The position numbers and the translations under genes were made by a program. Source: Lycocorax pyrrhopterus obiensis (lineage: Eukaryota; Chordata; Aves; Passeriformes; Paradisaeidae). From it: a stretch of DNA of 64,000 nucleotides. The notes under the pieces were generated by a model. It saw only the letters and a list, made by a program, of their open reading frames with translations, was not told the DNA's origin and searched no databases. Positions 13,201 to 26,800 of this stretch are shown here, piece by piece; position 1 is the stretch's first letter; every line of letters begins with the position of its first letter. The stretch is taken from assembly GCA_014706295.1 (NCBI GenBank), contig JACSVZ010000001.1:45232383-45296382 (forward strand). The letters are read 5' to 3'.

Positions 13201-16200
13201 TTGCATTTTTTAACTAGAAGTTATTTTCTTCTTTTTTATACAATACTTTAACTGTTCCTGCCTGGTTTCCTGTAGCAGCTGCCCCAGCATCTTCTCTGAA
13301 TGCCAAGCCTGATTCAAAACAGAGCCAAAGAAGTGATTTCTGCTTCTTGTTCTTTCTCCTTTTTTTCTTTTTAATTTATTTTCTTAGCTGTTCCAAAGGC
13401 ATTTAACTTCCATTTACATAGATTTGAGCAAGGGAACATGATGTTCTAGTTTGCCCACTTCCCACACATGAAAAAATAAGGAAGTGTTTGTCTTTACAGA
13501 TTGATTGCTTTTCTTCATACTAGATGCAAGGAAAGTGTAATACACCCACAATCATATGCACATTCACTGTCACCGTGGAGATACAGTATTGTAAGTTGGA
13601 GAGCAATCATGTACTGAAATCCAGATAATACACTTGGCCAGGGTCACTGTGACATTTTAAGTGTACGTATTTGATGTGATTTTTACTGTTAATTACATGG
13701 GCTTTATGTATTCCTATTTCATCTCTTTCTACTGAAATGGGGTGGAGGGAACCATATATCTCTTTCACATCTTATGAGATATTCAGACCAAAATAAAGAA
13801 ACAGTGGGGAACTTTCCCCCTTTTTTTTTTCTTACCATTGTTACTGTAAGGTTTTGTCCTTGCATGGAAACACAAGTGCTCCACTGTGTCACTTATGTGT
13901 TCCCACTTGTTTTCCCTTCAATTACCAAAAGGGAGAGCTTTATTGAAAGAATAATGACAAAGTCACAACAACTAACTTCAGAAATAGAAGGCAAACAGGA
14001 GGGGAAGAAGCAGACCTGAATGAGGTAAAGAGGCAGCAGAAGCAGCATGAGTGAAACCTGCTACAAGTAACTAGCTAGAAGTAACTTATCTGAACCACCT
14101 CTGCATGACAGTCATAAACTTGGGAAAAATTATCATCTCCACTAGAATTTCTTGCAAAGAAATGACTCCTTTTTCTTCTATAAGAATAAAGTCCTTCAAC
14201 TTCCTAGCCTAGAGATCAAACTCCTCAAACAGCCCATTATTAAACTTTCTTACTTGCCAACACAAGGTAGCCACATGGCAGCAACCCTTTTAAGAATAGT
14301 CCCTATCCTGTGTTAAATCCTCAGCAGTTCCCAGATGAATATTTGGGAGAATACTTGTTGGCATAAGATAAATATATTCTAAAGGTCTTTCTCAGCAATA
14401 CAATCACACAAATAGTAGCTTTCCAAAGGCTGGAAACTGCCTGTCCATTTTCAGTCTATTAGAATCTGCAGAGGTTTTCCTTTATTTTCTCCATTGCATG
14501 GGTGTAGCATATGAATCAGATCTGTTGTACTCCTAGGGGTAACCATTTTTGCCTCAGAGCTTACTGCATGTCTATGCCATTATAGTGCTACACAAAGAGG
14601 CTATGCTGGTGTTCTTTTTTCTGAAATAATTTATATTATAGAACAAAAGTAAGGAAAAGTAAGCCCAAAATTTTCAGTCAAACTAGTATATGGAAGGTAA
14701 GTGCAGAGAAATATAGATAGAGTTACACATATCTTCTTGCTTCCTAGATTGGTATATTAAGTGTGTTAAGCTTCTTTCTGCCTTCCTTCCTTACTCACTT
14801 TCTTGCCTCTAGGAGACTTCTTGATCATAGAATCCCTAACTTAATTTTGTGATGTGATACCTTTAAATAGTCTCCTACTGCCTTTCTCGTAATACTATAT
14901 CTTATTTGCCTAGTTGTCTTTCACAGGCTAGTACATTAGACCCTTGCAAATTCCAAGAATATAGACTGAAAAACAGTAAGCTGGATAGCAATATGAAGGC
15001 TTGAAACTGTCTGAGATTTCTTTCCTAACTCTCTCTATGTTGCTGGAATTCACTTACAATATAGCTAGAAAACTAAACGTGCAATAATGTACAGCAGCAA
15101 GTGAAAAAAAAAATCATATTTCACCAAAATTTTATTTCACAAGAACTCCTCTCATGCACTTATTCTAAGAGAATTATTTTTCCATAGAAAATTTTAAGAA
15201 ATATTCACTTTTATTAGTGCTTTCTTTGTTTGCTTTTTAAGAAGAAGGGTTTTTTTAAATTTATTTATCCAAAGATTTTTTAGCAGTACAGGAAGCAGAA
15301 CAGTAAGAAGACTCAGAGACTACTGAGTTCACACATCTAACCTTGGCAGGAAAACACATTCTTTAATTATATGTCTATATAGCTATTTATGATAAAAAAC
15401 AACAAGAAAACACAGTACCTAATATAGGAAATTAGGCTAAGCCCTCACTATTTTATTTGATTTAAAAACATGTCCTGAAAATTTTATATATAATAAAAGA
15501 GGGAACTAGGAACTAATTAGTTCAGGTACTACAATTAACTTAATTATCTTCTAAGATTATAAGGTAGTCATACCAGCTTTATTAAATTTGACATTAGAAG
15601 ATGTCATTTTCAAGGTTTTAAAACATTTTCCATCCAGAAAATTTTGTTAAGGACATCTTTTGAGAGAAGGGTAATTTGTTATAACTTGTTACATTTAAAC
15701 TAGAGGATCGGTAAACTCAGAGGAGATTCTTTATTGCCTCTGTGCAATTTGTCACACCTGACAGGTGAAAGTTCAGAAGTAGAGTTGTTCTCTTTCTGTT
15801 TTTAAGAAAGAAGGCCAAGACAGATTGAAGGGCAGGAAGAGAGGAGTGGGAAACAAGCAACATCAGAAATTTCCCAGCCCAAAGCTGTTTATTCTTTCCT
15901 CTCTGTACAGACATGACATTCAGGTAGCTACCAAGTAATTTCAAAGCTGTGATTTTTCTAATAGGTTTATTTTTCAGAATGTGGTCTAATTTATTCTTTT
16001 TTGCTATATTATTACTGAATAGTACGTTTTGCTTTTGTGTTATTTAGAACTGAGGAGAGCTGGCATCTATGTGATAATGTGTACTGGTAAAGTGGTGTTA
16101 AAAAAGTTGATCAAGAATCAACTCTGTAGAAGCTCCAAGGGGAAAATTTGCCATCATTAAATATTTCAGTCTATAATTTATGTTGTAGTATTACTTTTAT

Positions 16201-17146
16201 CACTCTTCCTTCTCAACATCCTCTGCACTTTAAATTTTGCACATAGAATACAGAGCTTATTGATTCAGAAGAACTCAACGACTTAATTGTATACTTAGAT
16301 TGCATAGGTCATGCAGAGAAAAGAAGAGGCACATAATGAACATTAATTTAGGCTTAAGAACTGTCTTGTCTGTGGTATACAATACATTATTTTCACTTAG
16401 AGTGACATACAAAGTCCTATCAACATAATGTATTTACCCATGTGATCATTCCAATAGGTAACGTTCTAGTAGCCTCCAGGGCTTTTTGCCCACATTGTTT
16501 AAGGCATTGCATAGTCTGATGTAAGAAATTTAGCCCAAATTCCGTGAATGTACTTATGGCAGCTAGTGGTCCTCTGAAGCTCAATCTTTTTAGCACCATA
16601 ACTTGATTTCAGCATTGTTCACTGGCTGAGGTGAGGCCTTTTCAGAATTGCGTCAGTTATTTGTTGTCTTTTACAGCTTCATCCAAGATTCCTCTTTCCT
16701 ACGACTTCTCTCAACAGTCTGAGATTTTTACTGTTGAGAACAGAGTACTGTAATCTTCTTAAGGGTACTTGTCCACTATTAAAAAAAAAAAAACCCAGAA
16801 AACACAGCAAAGCACAACAAAACAAAAACAAATCTTTTTTTGTTGTTTGCTGTTGAGCAGGTTCTGAGTTTATGTACTTTTACAATGACTACAGGGAAAG
16901 TGGGTGATATGAAAGTAAGTTTCAGACTTTGGTCTGAGATAATCACTCTAAGTATCCTTAATAGAGAGATGGATAGAAATATGCAGTTTTAAGACATAGC
17001 ACATCTAATCTGAAATAGACATCTGAAAACATCATCAGCCATACAGTGTCCACCCATCCAGTGTCAGTAACGACCTAGCTAGCGGTCTCAGATGTTTCCA
17101 TCACAGACATCTAAATTTAGGTGAGCTGCTTCACAAAACTGAAATA
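10285..17146. other. Unannotated AT-rich DNA
   Basis: About 6.9 kb with no recognisable gene or repeat family. The longest frame is 163 codons on the - strand at 10981-11472. It has no domain, signal or coding bias that I can see and is probably chance. An A-rich, C-bearing tract lies at 16780-16832 and is followed by a T run. A T-rich and polypyrimidine stretch lies at 13350-13385. Confidence 0.55.
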
Positions 17147-17178
17147 AATAAACAAACAAACAAACAAACAAACAAAAA
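17147..17178. repeat. (AAAC)n microsatellite
   Basis: About seven perfect AAAC units are flanked by AAAT units. On the other strand it reads as a GTTT repeat. Confidence 0.93.
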
Positions 17179-20100
17179 TAAAATTAGGTTTATTTCCCAT
17201 TTATTTTTTTTCAAATAGCAGTAGGTTACTTGTTGCTTATCTTGATTGTCGTGCCAAGTGATGTGTGCAAAGTAGTAATCTGGTAAATGGAATAAGAGGC
17301 AATTATGACAATCATTACTCATCACGATCTTCCTACAGACTCTTCCTATGCAGCTCTAGATGCCTAACAATAAGACACATGCTGTTCTAAACTAGGATTA
17401 TAAACTGTCTTATTATTATGCACAAAAAAGTGTGCAGATAATACAGAAAAATGAATAATACTTGTCAATGAGGGGTGGTCCTACCTTGGAGGTGGGTAAC
17501 TTTGGGTGTCTGTCTGTATTGTACCTGTGGCTTCACCATGGCTGCTGGTTCAACAGCAAGACTTCTATTTTCTCCCTTGGTTGACAGCTGCTATATGGCT
17601 TATCAGCTACACGACACCACTGAGTTCCCTCCTTTGCAAGGATTTCAACAGAGGCTACTGGTGGCGTCTCCATTCTGCTTCACCCTCCAGTTAGTCCTTC
17701 TCAGCAGGTATTGTGTGTGGGAAGTCGGGCATGCTGATCGCATTCCCTCCAGGGAGTAGCAACTGCACTTCCCCCTGTAATTCCCATACTATTATAACTG
17801 TACATTGCTGTATAACTTTCCACTCCGCTCTATCCTCCGTTTCATACCCTGTTAGCCCGTGCTCTGTGTGTGGGGAGTCAGGATTGCTGACTGAAATTTT
17901 TGTCTGTTAGAATGTAAATTTCCAATTTTCTTTAGTTTTGGCCCCATTCCTCTTCCCACAACTATTTACTTATTTTTTTAAAAGAGTGTAATCTCATTGT
18001 TATCACTATATTTTAATTAATTTATATTAGATATAAGTCTTCCTGTATATATATTAAAATACTCTTTGGATTGGTAAACAAGACAGGAGATCTGGACTGA
18101 CTAGAAATCAGAGTGTACTTCTTTAGTGCCTTCTGCGTTAACTTCATAAACACCTGAAAGGAAGAAAAATATCACGAAAGCCACATGATTAAAACACTTT
18201 AATCCAACCCAAAAGTGAAGAATAAGCAGAATAATTCGTAGAAATAATAACAAATTTTCTCTACAACTAATAACCACAATCCCTTGTTAGGGTTAGGAAG
18301 CAGACCCACAAGGTGCATTTCCACAAATTCACAAAAACGCTGAGGTTATCTCTGTCTCAGCATGGATATGGGCTTTGGGGGTTACCAATTTATTTCTCCC
18401 TCCATGCTGTATCTTAATTTTCATCAGAACGAAAAACTTTTAATCTATCAGGCATAAGTAGCAGAGGCAAAGATTGAGTGTAGCATTTGTGCTCATTAAA
18501 AATGTTAGTATTAAAGGATATACAAGGTACCTGGTGAGTAGTAAAGTAGTTATCCATGCATGGTAAGAAAGCAATGATAGCATGACACTCAGGTTTATGT
18601 TCACAAGACTGCTTGGGGCTAGAAGTCACTCACCTTTCCCAGTCACAGGACAAGCAATCCCTGCCTTCCTTTGCTCCCCAGAGGCTGCCATTTTTCACTC
18701 TGCCATATACAAATGGCAAAGTCACAGGAACAAGTGTATGTAGTGACAAAAAGGAAAAGTCCCAAAAGGCTACTTGAAAAGTATTTCAAACTGAAACACA
18801 AGATACTTCTGGAGGGAAATCCAGCCTGAACCCATTAGAAGACAAAGTTCAAGTATCATCAAGCAGTAGACTTTTGAGGGCAAGGTGAAATGGAAAAACA
18901 AACCTTGTTGTATGGTGCAAAAGAAATATAAATGCAGAGAAAGAGGTTCTCTTCTGCTACTAGAAAAGGAGATACATTTTAACAGGGGTGGGTTTATATT
19001 CCAAATTTCTTGAAAGAATGCTAAATTTCAAGATGAGTTCGTAGTGATCCTGATGAAGATCAGCGTCAAGGAAAACCTATACACTGAGATGATCCTGCTT
19101 TAATCTGCCAAAGTCTGCATCCCTGGGCATGTTAGCAGGGAATGGAGAGGATTATACAGGCACATCACTCTGCTGTATGTTTGCTGCAAGATAGGTCCAA
19201 GCATGGAATGACAGAGATAGTTGCTCGTGGGTCTGGTCAACTACCTGCTGACAACTATTTTCATCCTGTTGGATACTGCAGAAGAGAACTTTCTAAGCCA
19301 AAGCAGCAAATCTTACTCATACTGTGCACTAATCAAGTTGCTTCTCAGTTGCAAATAAGACACAATGCCTACACCCTTTTGCACAAGCTTTTTTTATAAA
19401 GACACAAATAAACAGCAGGAATTGATCGTGCTGGATGACATCTTTAATCAGGTTTAGGCAACACTGATCTGAAAGCCCAGGGTAGCAGACTTGAATGCCA
19501 TGCTGCTTTTCCAAGAAAAGGTTTTGTTGATTTAACATGCATGTAAAATTTAAGCTGATGTTCAGAAAAGACAGTTTTTGTTTGATGAACTTCCCAGCAG
19601 TAGGGTTATATAAACTGGTTATAACCATTCCTGCACTGTGAAAAAAGTTCAGGGGCACCGGATTTTCACAACAGCTGCTGTATGGGGAAACACATGCAGC
19701 TCTTAAAGATGACTGACAGCCATATGGAAGGTAATTTCCTGACAGTTTTCTGGGAAGCATTTGCCTGTGGGCTGTACTCTGTCTTTGTGTAGTCTCTAGA
19801 ACAAGAATCTGCTGATCATAATGCCTTGACTAAAACAGTCAACCTGAGAGTAGAAATAAATCTTTCAGCGGTTGTACTCACCAGAGCTCACACAATCAGA
19901 TATATCCAGTTCATCTTCTCCTATTTCTCAGTGATCTTCCCTCTACTCCCCCCACCAGTATATACCTAGTTGGCTTTTTTGTCAGGAAAAAAATGGCCAG
20001 TTCTTTGCCTAAAAGGCACTACATGCCTAGAAGAATTTGTACAGACAAACAAATATCCATATGGAGGCTTAGTAGTATCTTCAGATGCTTCTTGAAAGAA

Positions 20101-20429
20101 CGAAGCCTTGTCAAGATTTCATGTGTCTTGTTAAGGACAAAACTTGGTTCTCAAATAACCCCATGGATTTTGCTTTTGATTGAAGTTGTGACTCTTTGTA
20201 ACTCTTCAAAAAATGTGCAGGCTACTAAGCTTCCAGCGATGCACATGCCTAGCAAAATTTTCAGTTTCACCGCTCACGTACACAGTTAGCCATATCATTG
20301 ATCATAACCATGTTTATTTTACTAAGCTTAAATAAGCTGCTTACCATAAAAATGCTTCTATATTTCTTCCCCAGATAGGATAAAAGGATATTTATAGACA
20401 AGACACAGCAGTTGTCAGCAACACTCTAA
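17179..20429. other. Unannotated DNA with a GC-richer patch
   Basis: No gene is recognised. Bases 17470-17910 are richer in G and C than their surroundings and contain two diverged copies of one block (listed separately). Elsewhere there is ordinary AT-rich sequence. The 143-codon - strand frame at 19329-19760 shows nothing that suggests a real protein. Confidence 0.5.
17670..17905 (+). repeat. Two diverged direct copies of a ~75-bp block
   Basis: The segments at about 17670-17740 and 17817-17900 share, in order, a CCA(T/C)TC(T/C)GCT start, a CCTCC core, a GTGTGTGGG(A/G)AGTC(G/A)GG motif and a final TGCTGA. They sit ~150 bp apart in the same orientation. The block resembles nothing I can name. 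It may belong to an old LTR or be a local duplication. An open frame at 17475-17759 crosses the first copy and ends before the second. Confidence 0.45.
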
Positions 20430-21608
20430 CACAGAATCACAGAATGGGTCAGGTTGGAAGGTACCACACTGAGTCATCTGATCAAACCTCCCTGCTCAAG
20501 CAGTCATCCTAGAGCACTGGCACAGGATTGCATTCAGACAGCTCTTGAATCTCTCCATGAGGGAGACTCCATAAGATCTCTGGGTAATCTGTTGCGGTGG
20601 GTGGTCACTCGCACAGTAAAGAAGTTCTTCCTCATGTTCAGGTGGAACTTCCTTCGCGTCAGTCTCTGCCCATTTCCTCTTGTCTTATTGCTCAGCACTG
20701 CTGAGAAGAGCCTGAAAATATCCTCTTGTCACCCTCCCTTCAGATACTTATAGACAGTGATGAGATCACCTCTCAGTCATCTCTTCTTGAGTCTGAACAA
20801 GCCCAGCTCCCTCAACCTTAAGAGATATGTTCCAGTTCCTTAACCATTTTTGTGACCTGCTCCAGAAGCTCCCTGTCTCTCTTGTACTGAGGAGCCCAGA
20901 ACTGGACACAGCACTTCAGATGTTGCCTCACCAGGGCAGAGTAGGTGTTCATCTCCCTCAACCTGCAGGCAAAGTCCTTCCTACAGCACTCCAGGATACT
21001 ATTGGCCTTTTTGGCCCCAAGGTCACACTGCTGGCACACAGACAGTTTGTTGTCCACCAGGACCCCCAGATCCTTCCCTGTAGAGCTGCTTTCCAGCCCC
21101 CAGCCTGTGCAGGTGCAGGGGGTTATTCCTTCTCAGGTGCAGCACACTGCATTTGCCTTTGTCAATTTTCAGATGATTTCTATCTGTCCATCTCTCTAAC
21201 CCGTCAAGATTCTTCTGAAGGGCTACACAGCTCTCTGTGATATCATCCACTCCTCCCAGCTTTATGTTGTTAGTGAACTTGAGGAGGTCCTTGTTTCTTC
21301 ATCCAAGAAGAAAAAAAGAAGGTTAAGTTAGACAATACTAGGCCCAGTATTGAACCTTGGGGACACTACTAGTGACAGACCTCCAAACAAATCCTGTGTC
21401 ACTGATTACGACTCTGGGATCTGCCGTGTAGCCAGTTCTCAGTCCACCTCACTGTCCACTCATCCAGTCCACAATTCTGAGTTACCTATGAAGATGTTAA
21501 GAGATACAGAGTAGAAAGCCTTGTTGGATTTGAAGTGAGCAATATCCACTGCTCTCTCCTCATTCATCCAAGTAGTTGTTTCATTGTAGAAGACAATCTT
21601 ACCCTTGT
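20430..21608 (-). mobile_element. CR1 LINE, 1.2 kb 5'-truncated copy
   Basis: On the + strand it opens with ACAGAATCACAGAATG and GGTTGGAAGG, the reverse complement of the CR1 3' terminus. The 3' UTR follows (GGGAGACTCC, AGAAGTTCTTCCTCATGTTC), then the end of ORF2 (see pseudogene entry). It is truncated near 21608 within the reverse-transcriptase region. The copy is only moderately diverged, so it is younger than the other CR1 pieces here. An insertion of A-rich sequence near 21306-21320 interrupts it. Confidence 0.96.
20790..21608 (-). pseudogene. CR1 ORF2 C-terminal remnant
   Basis: On the - strand, one frame at 21250-21023 carries DGLERWTDRNHLKI then KGKCSVLHL, and another at 21057-20818 carries DNKLSVCQQC, AKKANSILE, SALVRQHLKCCVQFWAPQYK and LLEQVTKMVKELEH. 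These are the conserved end of the CR1 polymerase ORF, where chain synthesis by the LINE reverse transcriptase ends and the C-terminal domain follows. Two successive frames are needed, so there is at least one frameshift near 21020-21060, and the 5' part is missing. It cannot encode an active enzyme. Confidence 0.9.
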
Positions 21609-23410
21609 CAGCCAAAACAATACATCAAGAGATTAGTGTTCTCCTTCTCTCCAACCACAGACATTGCACGCCTATTATCAAAAGATGTAGGGGAGTCTAT
21701 TAACATTTCCGTTTGACATAAGGCTCCTATTTTTTCTGTTCTTTTTGTTTACAGAGATGCATTTAACTTTTAAACAACCATCTTGTCAACTCACAAATAC
21801 CACATGTAGTCATAAAAGTGACAATCTTGAAGGACATCTATGAAATCATGAAGCTGTCCATGTGCACGTGATGAAGCACACTATAAAAATGTTAGATTTG
21901 CATTCCAGCGTCACCATCCTTTGCCATGCTTCTACAAGACAGTGGCCATATTCTCATCAAGAAAATTACAGGGCGTTGTGTCATAATTCAAACTAAAGAA
22001 GTAACCATGCAGATCATCTTGGTTTATTATCACGATGCTGTGGGGAAAATTGAATCCCTGGAAGAAATTCCACTGAAAATTTTAAAACATTTAGACAATT
22101 TTTTGTTTTGTGGGGTTCTTCTTTATGCACTCAGGTTGCAAAGCAAAGCCTTATTTCTGCCCGAGATCACTGATGGATCAGGGTGTTTTGTCAGCATCTG
22201 TGTACCAGATGCTCAACTCACTCAAAATCCAAAACCAAACACTTCGGACTCTCTTCAAAAAGCAAAGCTTCATAGATTTCAAAAACCTGTATGCATCCTC
22301 CAGGCCTTTTTTACTTCAGTAGTATTATAGGTACCATGTATTATGTGTGTAAATGCAGCATCTCTGAAGGGTATCAGCACAGGTGCAGTGCAAGAAGAAT
22401 ATGTTACCATTTACTCTGACAGTAACCACAAGGAAAAGACCATAAAGTGGATACACTTCTACTTTCAGTGTACCAAAATAGGTTGTCAAGTTGTCAGAAT
22501 TGTCAGGTATACCTTCAGGGTGCCCAGGAGAATATTGTTTTATTTTGCTGCTGAAGGACTACAAGCTATTAAATTTCTAGGAATGATCTTTTTGTTAGGG
22601 GTTGTTTTTTTTAATATGTGTGGAATTCTTTTGCCACTAAACAGAGCATCACTAGGATTCAGCAATGTAGGCATTTAGTTTATAAAAACTCTTCAAGCTC
22701 CCTATCTGCATAGATTACAAATCAACACTATAACCTCATTCTTGTGTAAACTGCAGGTCTACCTCAAAGTTTTCAGTTCCTGTTGACAGTAGTAACTTGG
22801 TTCTGTTTGCAAGTGAAAAATCTCCTTATTAGCTGTGGGCTGTGCAACAAAATTTCTATCCCTTTCCAATTTATTCCACTCCATAATATTCTGGTTGTGG
22901 ACGAAGGCCTGCACAGTTTTGATTTTCAGCAGTGTTAAAGAAAATGGAGAAATAACCTTTTCAACCCTCAAATCCCAGCGCTAGGGAAAAGCTGCTTAGT
23001 TTCACAGTTTAAAAATTTAAAACCTGTGAAACATACTCAGGAATGGGAACTTACATGCACATGAATTCATCATCTTGAATCCTTTGCTACATATGCATTT
23101 TTTCTTTCAGAAGCTGGCTAGCTAAAATATAGTCAGCATAGCTTTTGGTGTTACACACTTATGCATCTGTAACCACAAAACTTTGCATCCATAAGCAGCA
23201 CAATGAAGACCACAAGATGTGTCACCTTTAGGCTTTCATTCTCCTTCAGTTTTCCTTTTCATACTTTTTTTTCATCCCGTTGTGTTTTTGGTGCTAAGTC
23301 CAGAGCTAAACTATATTTAAGAACATATGCCCCACTTTGTACATATATTCCAGGTCACAGAAAATATGGGAGTCTTCCTGTTTCTGTTTTTTTGATGATA
23401 CATGAACTTG
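21609..23410. other. Unannotated AT-rich DNA
   Basis: No gene or repeat family is recognised. Open frames at 21926-22330 (134 codons) and 22343-22678 (111 codons) follow one another on the + strand. They show no known domain and no splice or promoter context that I can support. Confidence 0.5.
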
Positions 23411-23640
23411 TTAGTAGCTTTTCAGTACCTAAAGGGGCCTACACGAAACCTGGAGAGAGACTTTTAGAAAGGGCATGTAGCAATAGAACATGGGGGAAGG
23501 TATTTATAAAGAAAGAGGGTAGATTTAAACTAGGTCTAAGGAAGAAATTTTTCACTCTCTGATAAGACACTGGAAAAGGTTGCCTAGAAAAGTAGTGTAT
23601 AAAATGCATAGAAATCATTATTAAAATTTGATGGGTTTTA
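23411..23640 (+). mobile_element. CR1 LINE fragment, + strand
   Basis: The + strand carries the CR1 ORF2/3' UTR junction landmarks in order: TTTTCAGTACCTAAAGG, GAGAGAGACTTTTAGAAAGGGCATGTAG, AGAGGGTAGATTTAAACTAGG, AAGGAAGAAATTTTTCACT and GACACTGGAAAAGGTTGCCTAGA. A weakly conserved stretch runs to ~23640. The terminal octamer is lost, and TA-rich DNA begins where the 3' end should be. This is the only CR1 piece in the window on the + strand. The open frame at 23203-23562 runs into it by chance. Confidence 0.88.
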
Positions 23641-23800
23641 TATATATGCATTTATACACATTGTACATCCTTTTTATATGTAAACTTACATACATCGATC
23701 GGTTTATGTTTTTATCTACTATACATGTGACAGTATATAATTAAACAAATACATATCCTGTATCTATTTTTATACCTGTATATATGCATATGTAGATGCC
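23641..23800. repeat. TA/TG-rich low-complexity stretch
   Basis: This holds scattered TATA, TACATA, ATACATG and TATGCATATG units without a clean period. It lies immediately after the CR1 fragment, where its missing 3' end would be, so it may have grown at that junction. Confidence 0.65.
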
Positions 23801-26800
23801 TATTTATGAGGACTTTCTGAGCCTTCTGAAGCAACCATATGATCACAGAACATTCATAAATCGCATGTGACAAAATGGCATCACACTGCTGGGCCGTGCG
23901 AGTGACTTGATGTACTTCTGGGGCAATCTAGAACACGTGGCTTCAGTTACCATCTAATCACCGGGATCCAGGGATCACATGGGACAAGGTGAGGCACGTA
24001 AGCCTGTCATGTGATGGCAAAAGGGGCAGGACTTCTAGGCCCAGAAAGTCAGGTGGCTGTAAAGGGATTTCCACTTGTCATGGAAACATAGTGCATAAAT
24101 ATTAATGTTTATCTTGAATGATAGTTTCCCTTCAAGAACTGCTTTTGGGTAAACAGATTTTAAAATGTATCATATTGGCCCTGCAACTGGTCTGCAGCTA
24201 TAAATGGCTCTGTTGCACATTGTGATTTTTTTGTTCAGATATCAACTTGTGTAATATATCAGACAAATATGAGAACTTACAATGAATGGAAATGGACAGC
24301 TTCACAAGTTCTTTTTAATGAAAGGGACATTTAAAAGTTCACTTTAAAGAATTGTTTAATCATCATTTTCTCTATCAAACATTTCTGCTGGTTTGTCACA
24401 ATTCTCTTCCTATCATTTTCCCTAGCTAGCTGATTCTCTTTCTAAGCAGTAGTTCATCCTGCTGAGATTGAAATATACCTCTATATCCTAAAACTGTTGA
24501 TTTCTCAAAGAAAATATAATAAATACATATAAAGTAAGGAGTTTTATGTGTTTAAATGCATTTCCTAAGGTAATTAGCCATTACATATGTTACGAAATCA
24601 CATGCAAAATCTACCACACTGCAGACTTTTATAACTTCTATAGTTACTTTCTGCTGTGATGAGAGATTTGGAAACAGTAATGAATTGGGTCAACGAACAA
24701 GCTTTCAGCTCCCTACGCTGTATAGATGATGATAACATTTAGTGAATGACTGTGTCTGATAACATTAACTTTTTTAGGTTTTGACTTTATGTGTAACCAG
24801 CCACCTGTAGTGTAATTTGGACACTTCTGTGAGCTGCATAAACCCTTTTTACCATTCATGTTCAGTTATAGATCCTCTGGATTCAAACTGGAAAAATGGC
24901 CGAGAAACCAACCGTAGCCAATAGGCCCTACACAGAGGCACAGTCTTACCTTTCAGTGCTTTAATTGAAGACTCTAAAAAGTATTTTCAGGTTGGCATAC
25001 AGTTATGCAACCCATGTTTCCTCTTATGAACTGAATGAATAGGTGCCATTTTTGGTTCCCAGATAGCTCCAATTCTGCCTGTTCTCTCACTTCCCTGAAG
25101 ACATTCTTCCCTGTTTTCCAGTTCAGCAAAGGTTTTATTTGGTATTTTATCTTTTGCACCAAAAATAAATTCTTTCTTGTTCTGGGCGTTTGAGATAGTT
25201 TGAGAGTTAATCAAGCTGAGGATTCAGCTTTGCATGAATATATAGTGAAAAATAAAAATGAAACAAATACTTCTACATGGTCTGGACAGATGCTCAGCAA
25301 TTTCCCATTAATCAGATTCTTTCCATTGACACTTTATTGTGTCAAGACCATACTTTGCATTTTGTATGATTTCTGAATTCTGACCTGATTGTTTCCTAGT
25401 AAATAGACCTGAAGCAGCAGATTTTATCACAGAATTCAGAACAGAAGAAACAGATACTTAGTCATTCAGAAACCTGAAGGAAAATTCAGGGTCCCAAGAG
25501 CAAACTTAATACTACATGAAGTATCTATTTATGTCATACAGACTATGACCAATGACAGTCCTGAAATAGTAAGAGGAACGTTTTGGTTGTCCAAGAGACA
25601 ATTTGATGATGCCAGATGAACTCTGACGACACTTCCTAGTGCCAGATGCCTGTCATGTATAGTGAAACAGTCAGCGAGTGAATTTCACTCTCTTAATTCA
25701 GTTCCAAGCAATGAATTGTTAATTGCACACTCTACATGCTGTATTGCCTGTGGAAGAAAATATACTGCAAATGTGTGGGAAAAGATATGGATGGCAAATT
25801 TTGGAGGCTGGTTAGGGAAGTATTCTGATGAGTGGGACAGCTGAGAGGAAATGTTTTAAAGAACATTATCACGGTGACACAAAAATCCATGCATTATAGT
25901 TTAAAACCAGCAGCTGTGCCTGCAGTAACACCTCGAATTGCTTGCATTCCAAGAGGGTGTACCATTTCAAAATATCTGCAACTGCTGATCTGCCTAAACA
26001 GAAAGGTAAAAACAGCAAGATGCAGTAGTTACCCGCGGATGCCAGGAGCTGATGCTCCTTTAAAACAGGAGATCACACTTGTGTAACAAAGAATTTTACA
26101 GCTCAAAGTAGTAAAGCAAAGGTAAATAACTACTAAAAATACAGAGACTGATGTTATCACCTGCTTATAATTATGCACCGTCTGAAGTCATTCGAGCTCC
26201 ATTGGCTCATCTTGCTTGTCTTCTAACTGCCACTGTCAGAAGAAATTTTTTCACACGTCTTTTGTGATCCAACTGCCAGCCCCATATGGATAGTTCAGGT
26301 ATCTGTCTTAACTTGCCACTAGGTAACTATGTTTAGACAACTAAATTTGACTCACTACAGCTTAGAGGGGAAAAATAAAGTAAAGAAAAATAATTTTCAG
26401 GCATTAAAAGTTTTTACATCTGAACAGCTTCAGAAACTCAGTTAAAGATTGCAGCTGACATAATACATAAATAAAGCACTAGTTTTAATGAATGCAACCT
26501 CAGATGGATTTTATATAGTAGATGGGTCACAGGAAAAATTTATAGCAACTGAGGTTGAGAAAGGAGTAAGGTATGTTTCTGAATAAATTTTAATGGAAGT
26601 AGATTAATTGGTTTGTTGTATGTCGAATAGGTGTTGTAACTATGTAGTCTACTCTGGATATTGTTCACTTTGCCTTAGCTAGAAATTATTTATTTCGAAG
26701 TAATTTCTTTTCTTCTGGTAGCTTCTAAAAAATGAACCTCAGCAATATAAAATTAATCATTACCTCTCTGTGTTTTTAGGATAGTCAAATAAAACCAGAG

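Noticed and set aside
19329..19760. 143-codon - strand frame with several cysteines
   Set aside because: Cysteine spacing fits no motif I know and no splice or promoter context is seen.
20827..21240. 137-codon + strand frame
   Set aside because: Antisense to the CR1 ORF2 remnant, whose identity is clear on the - strand.
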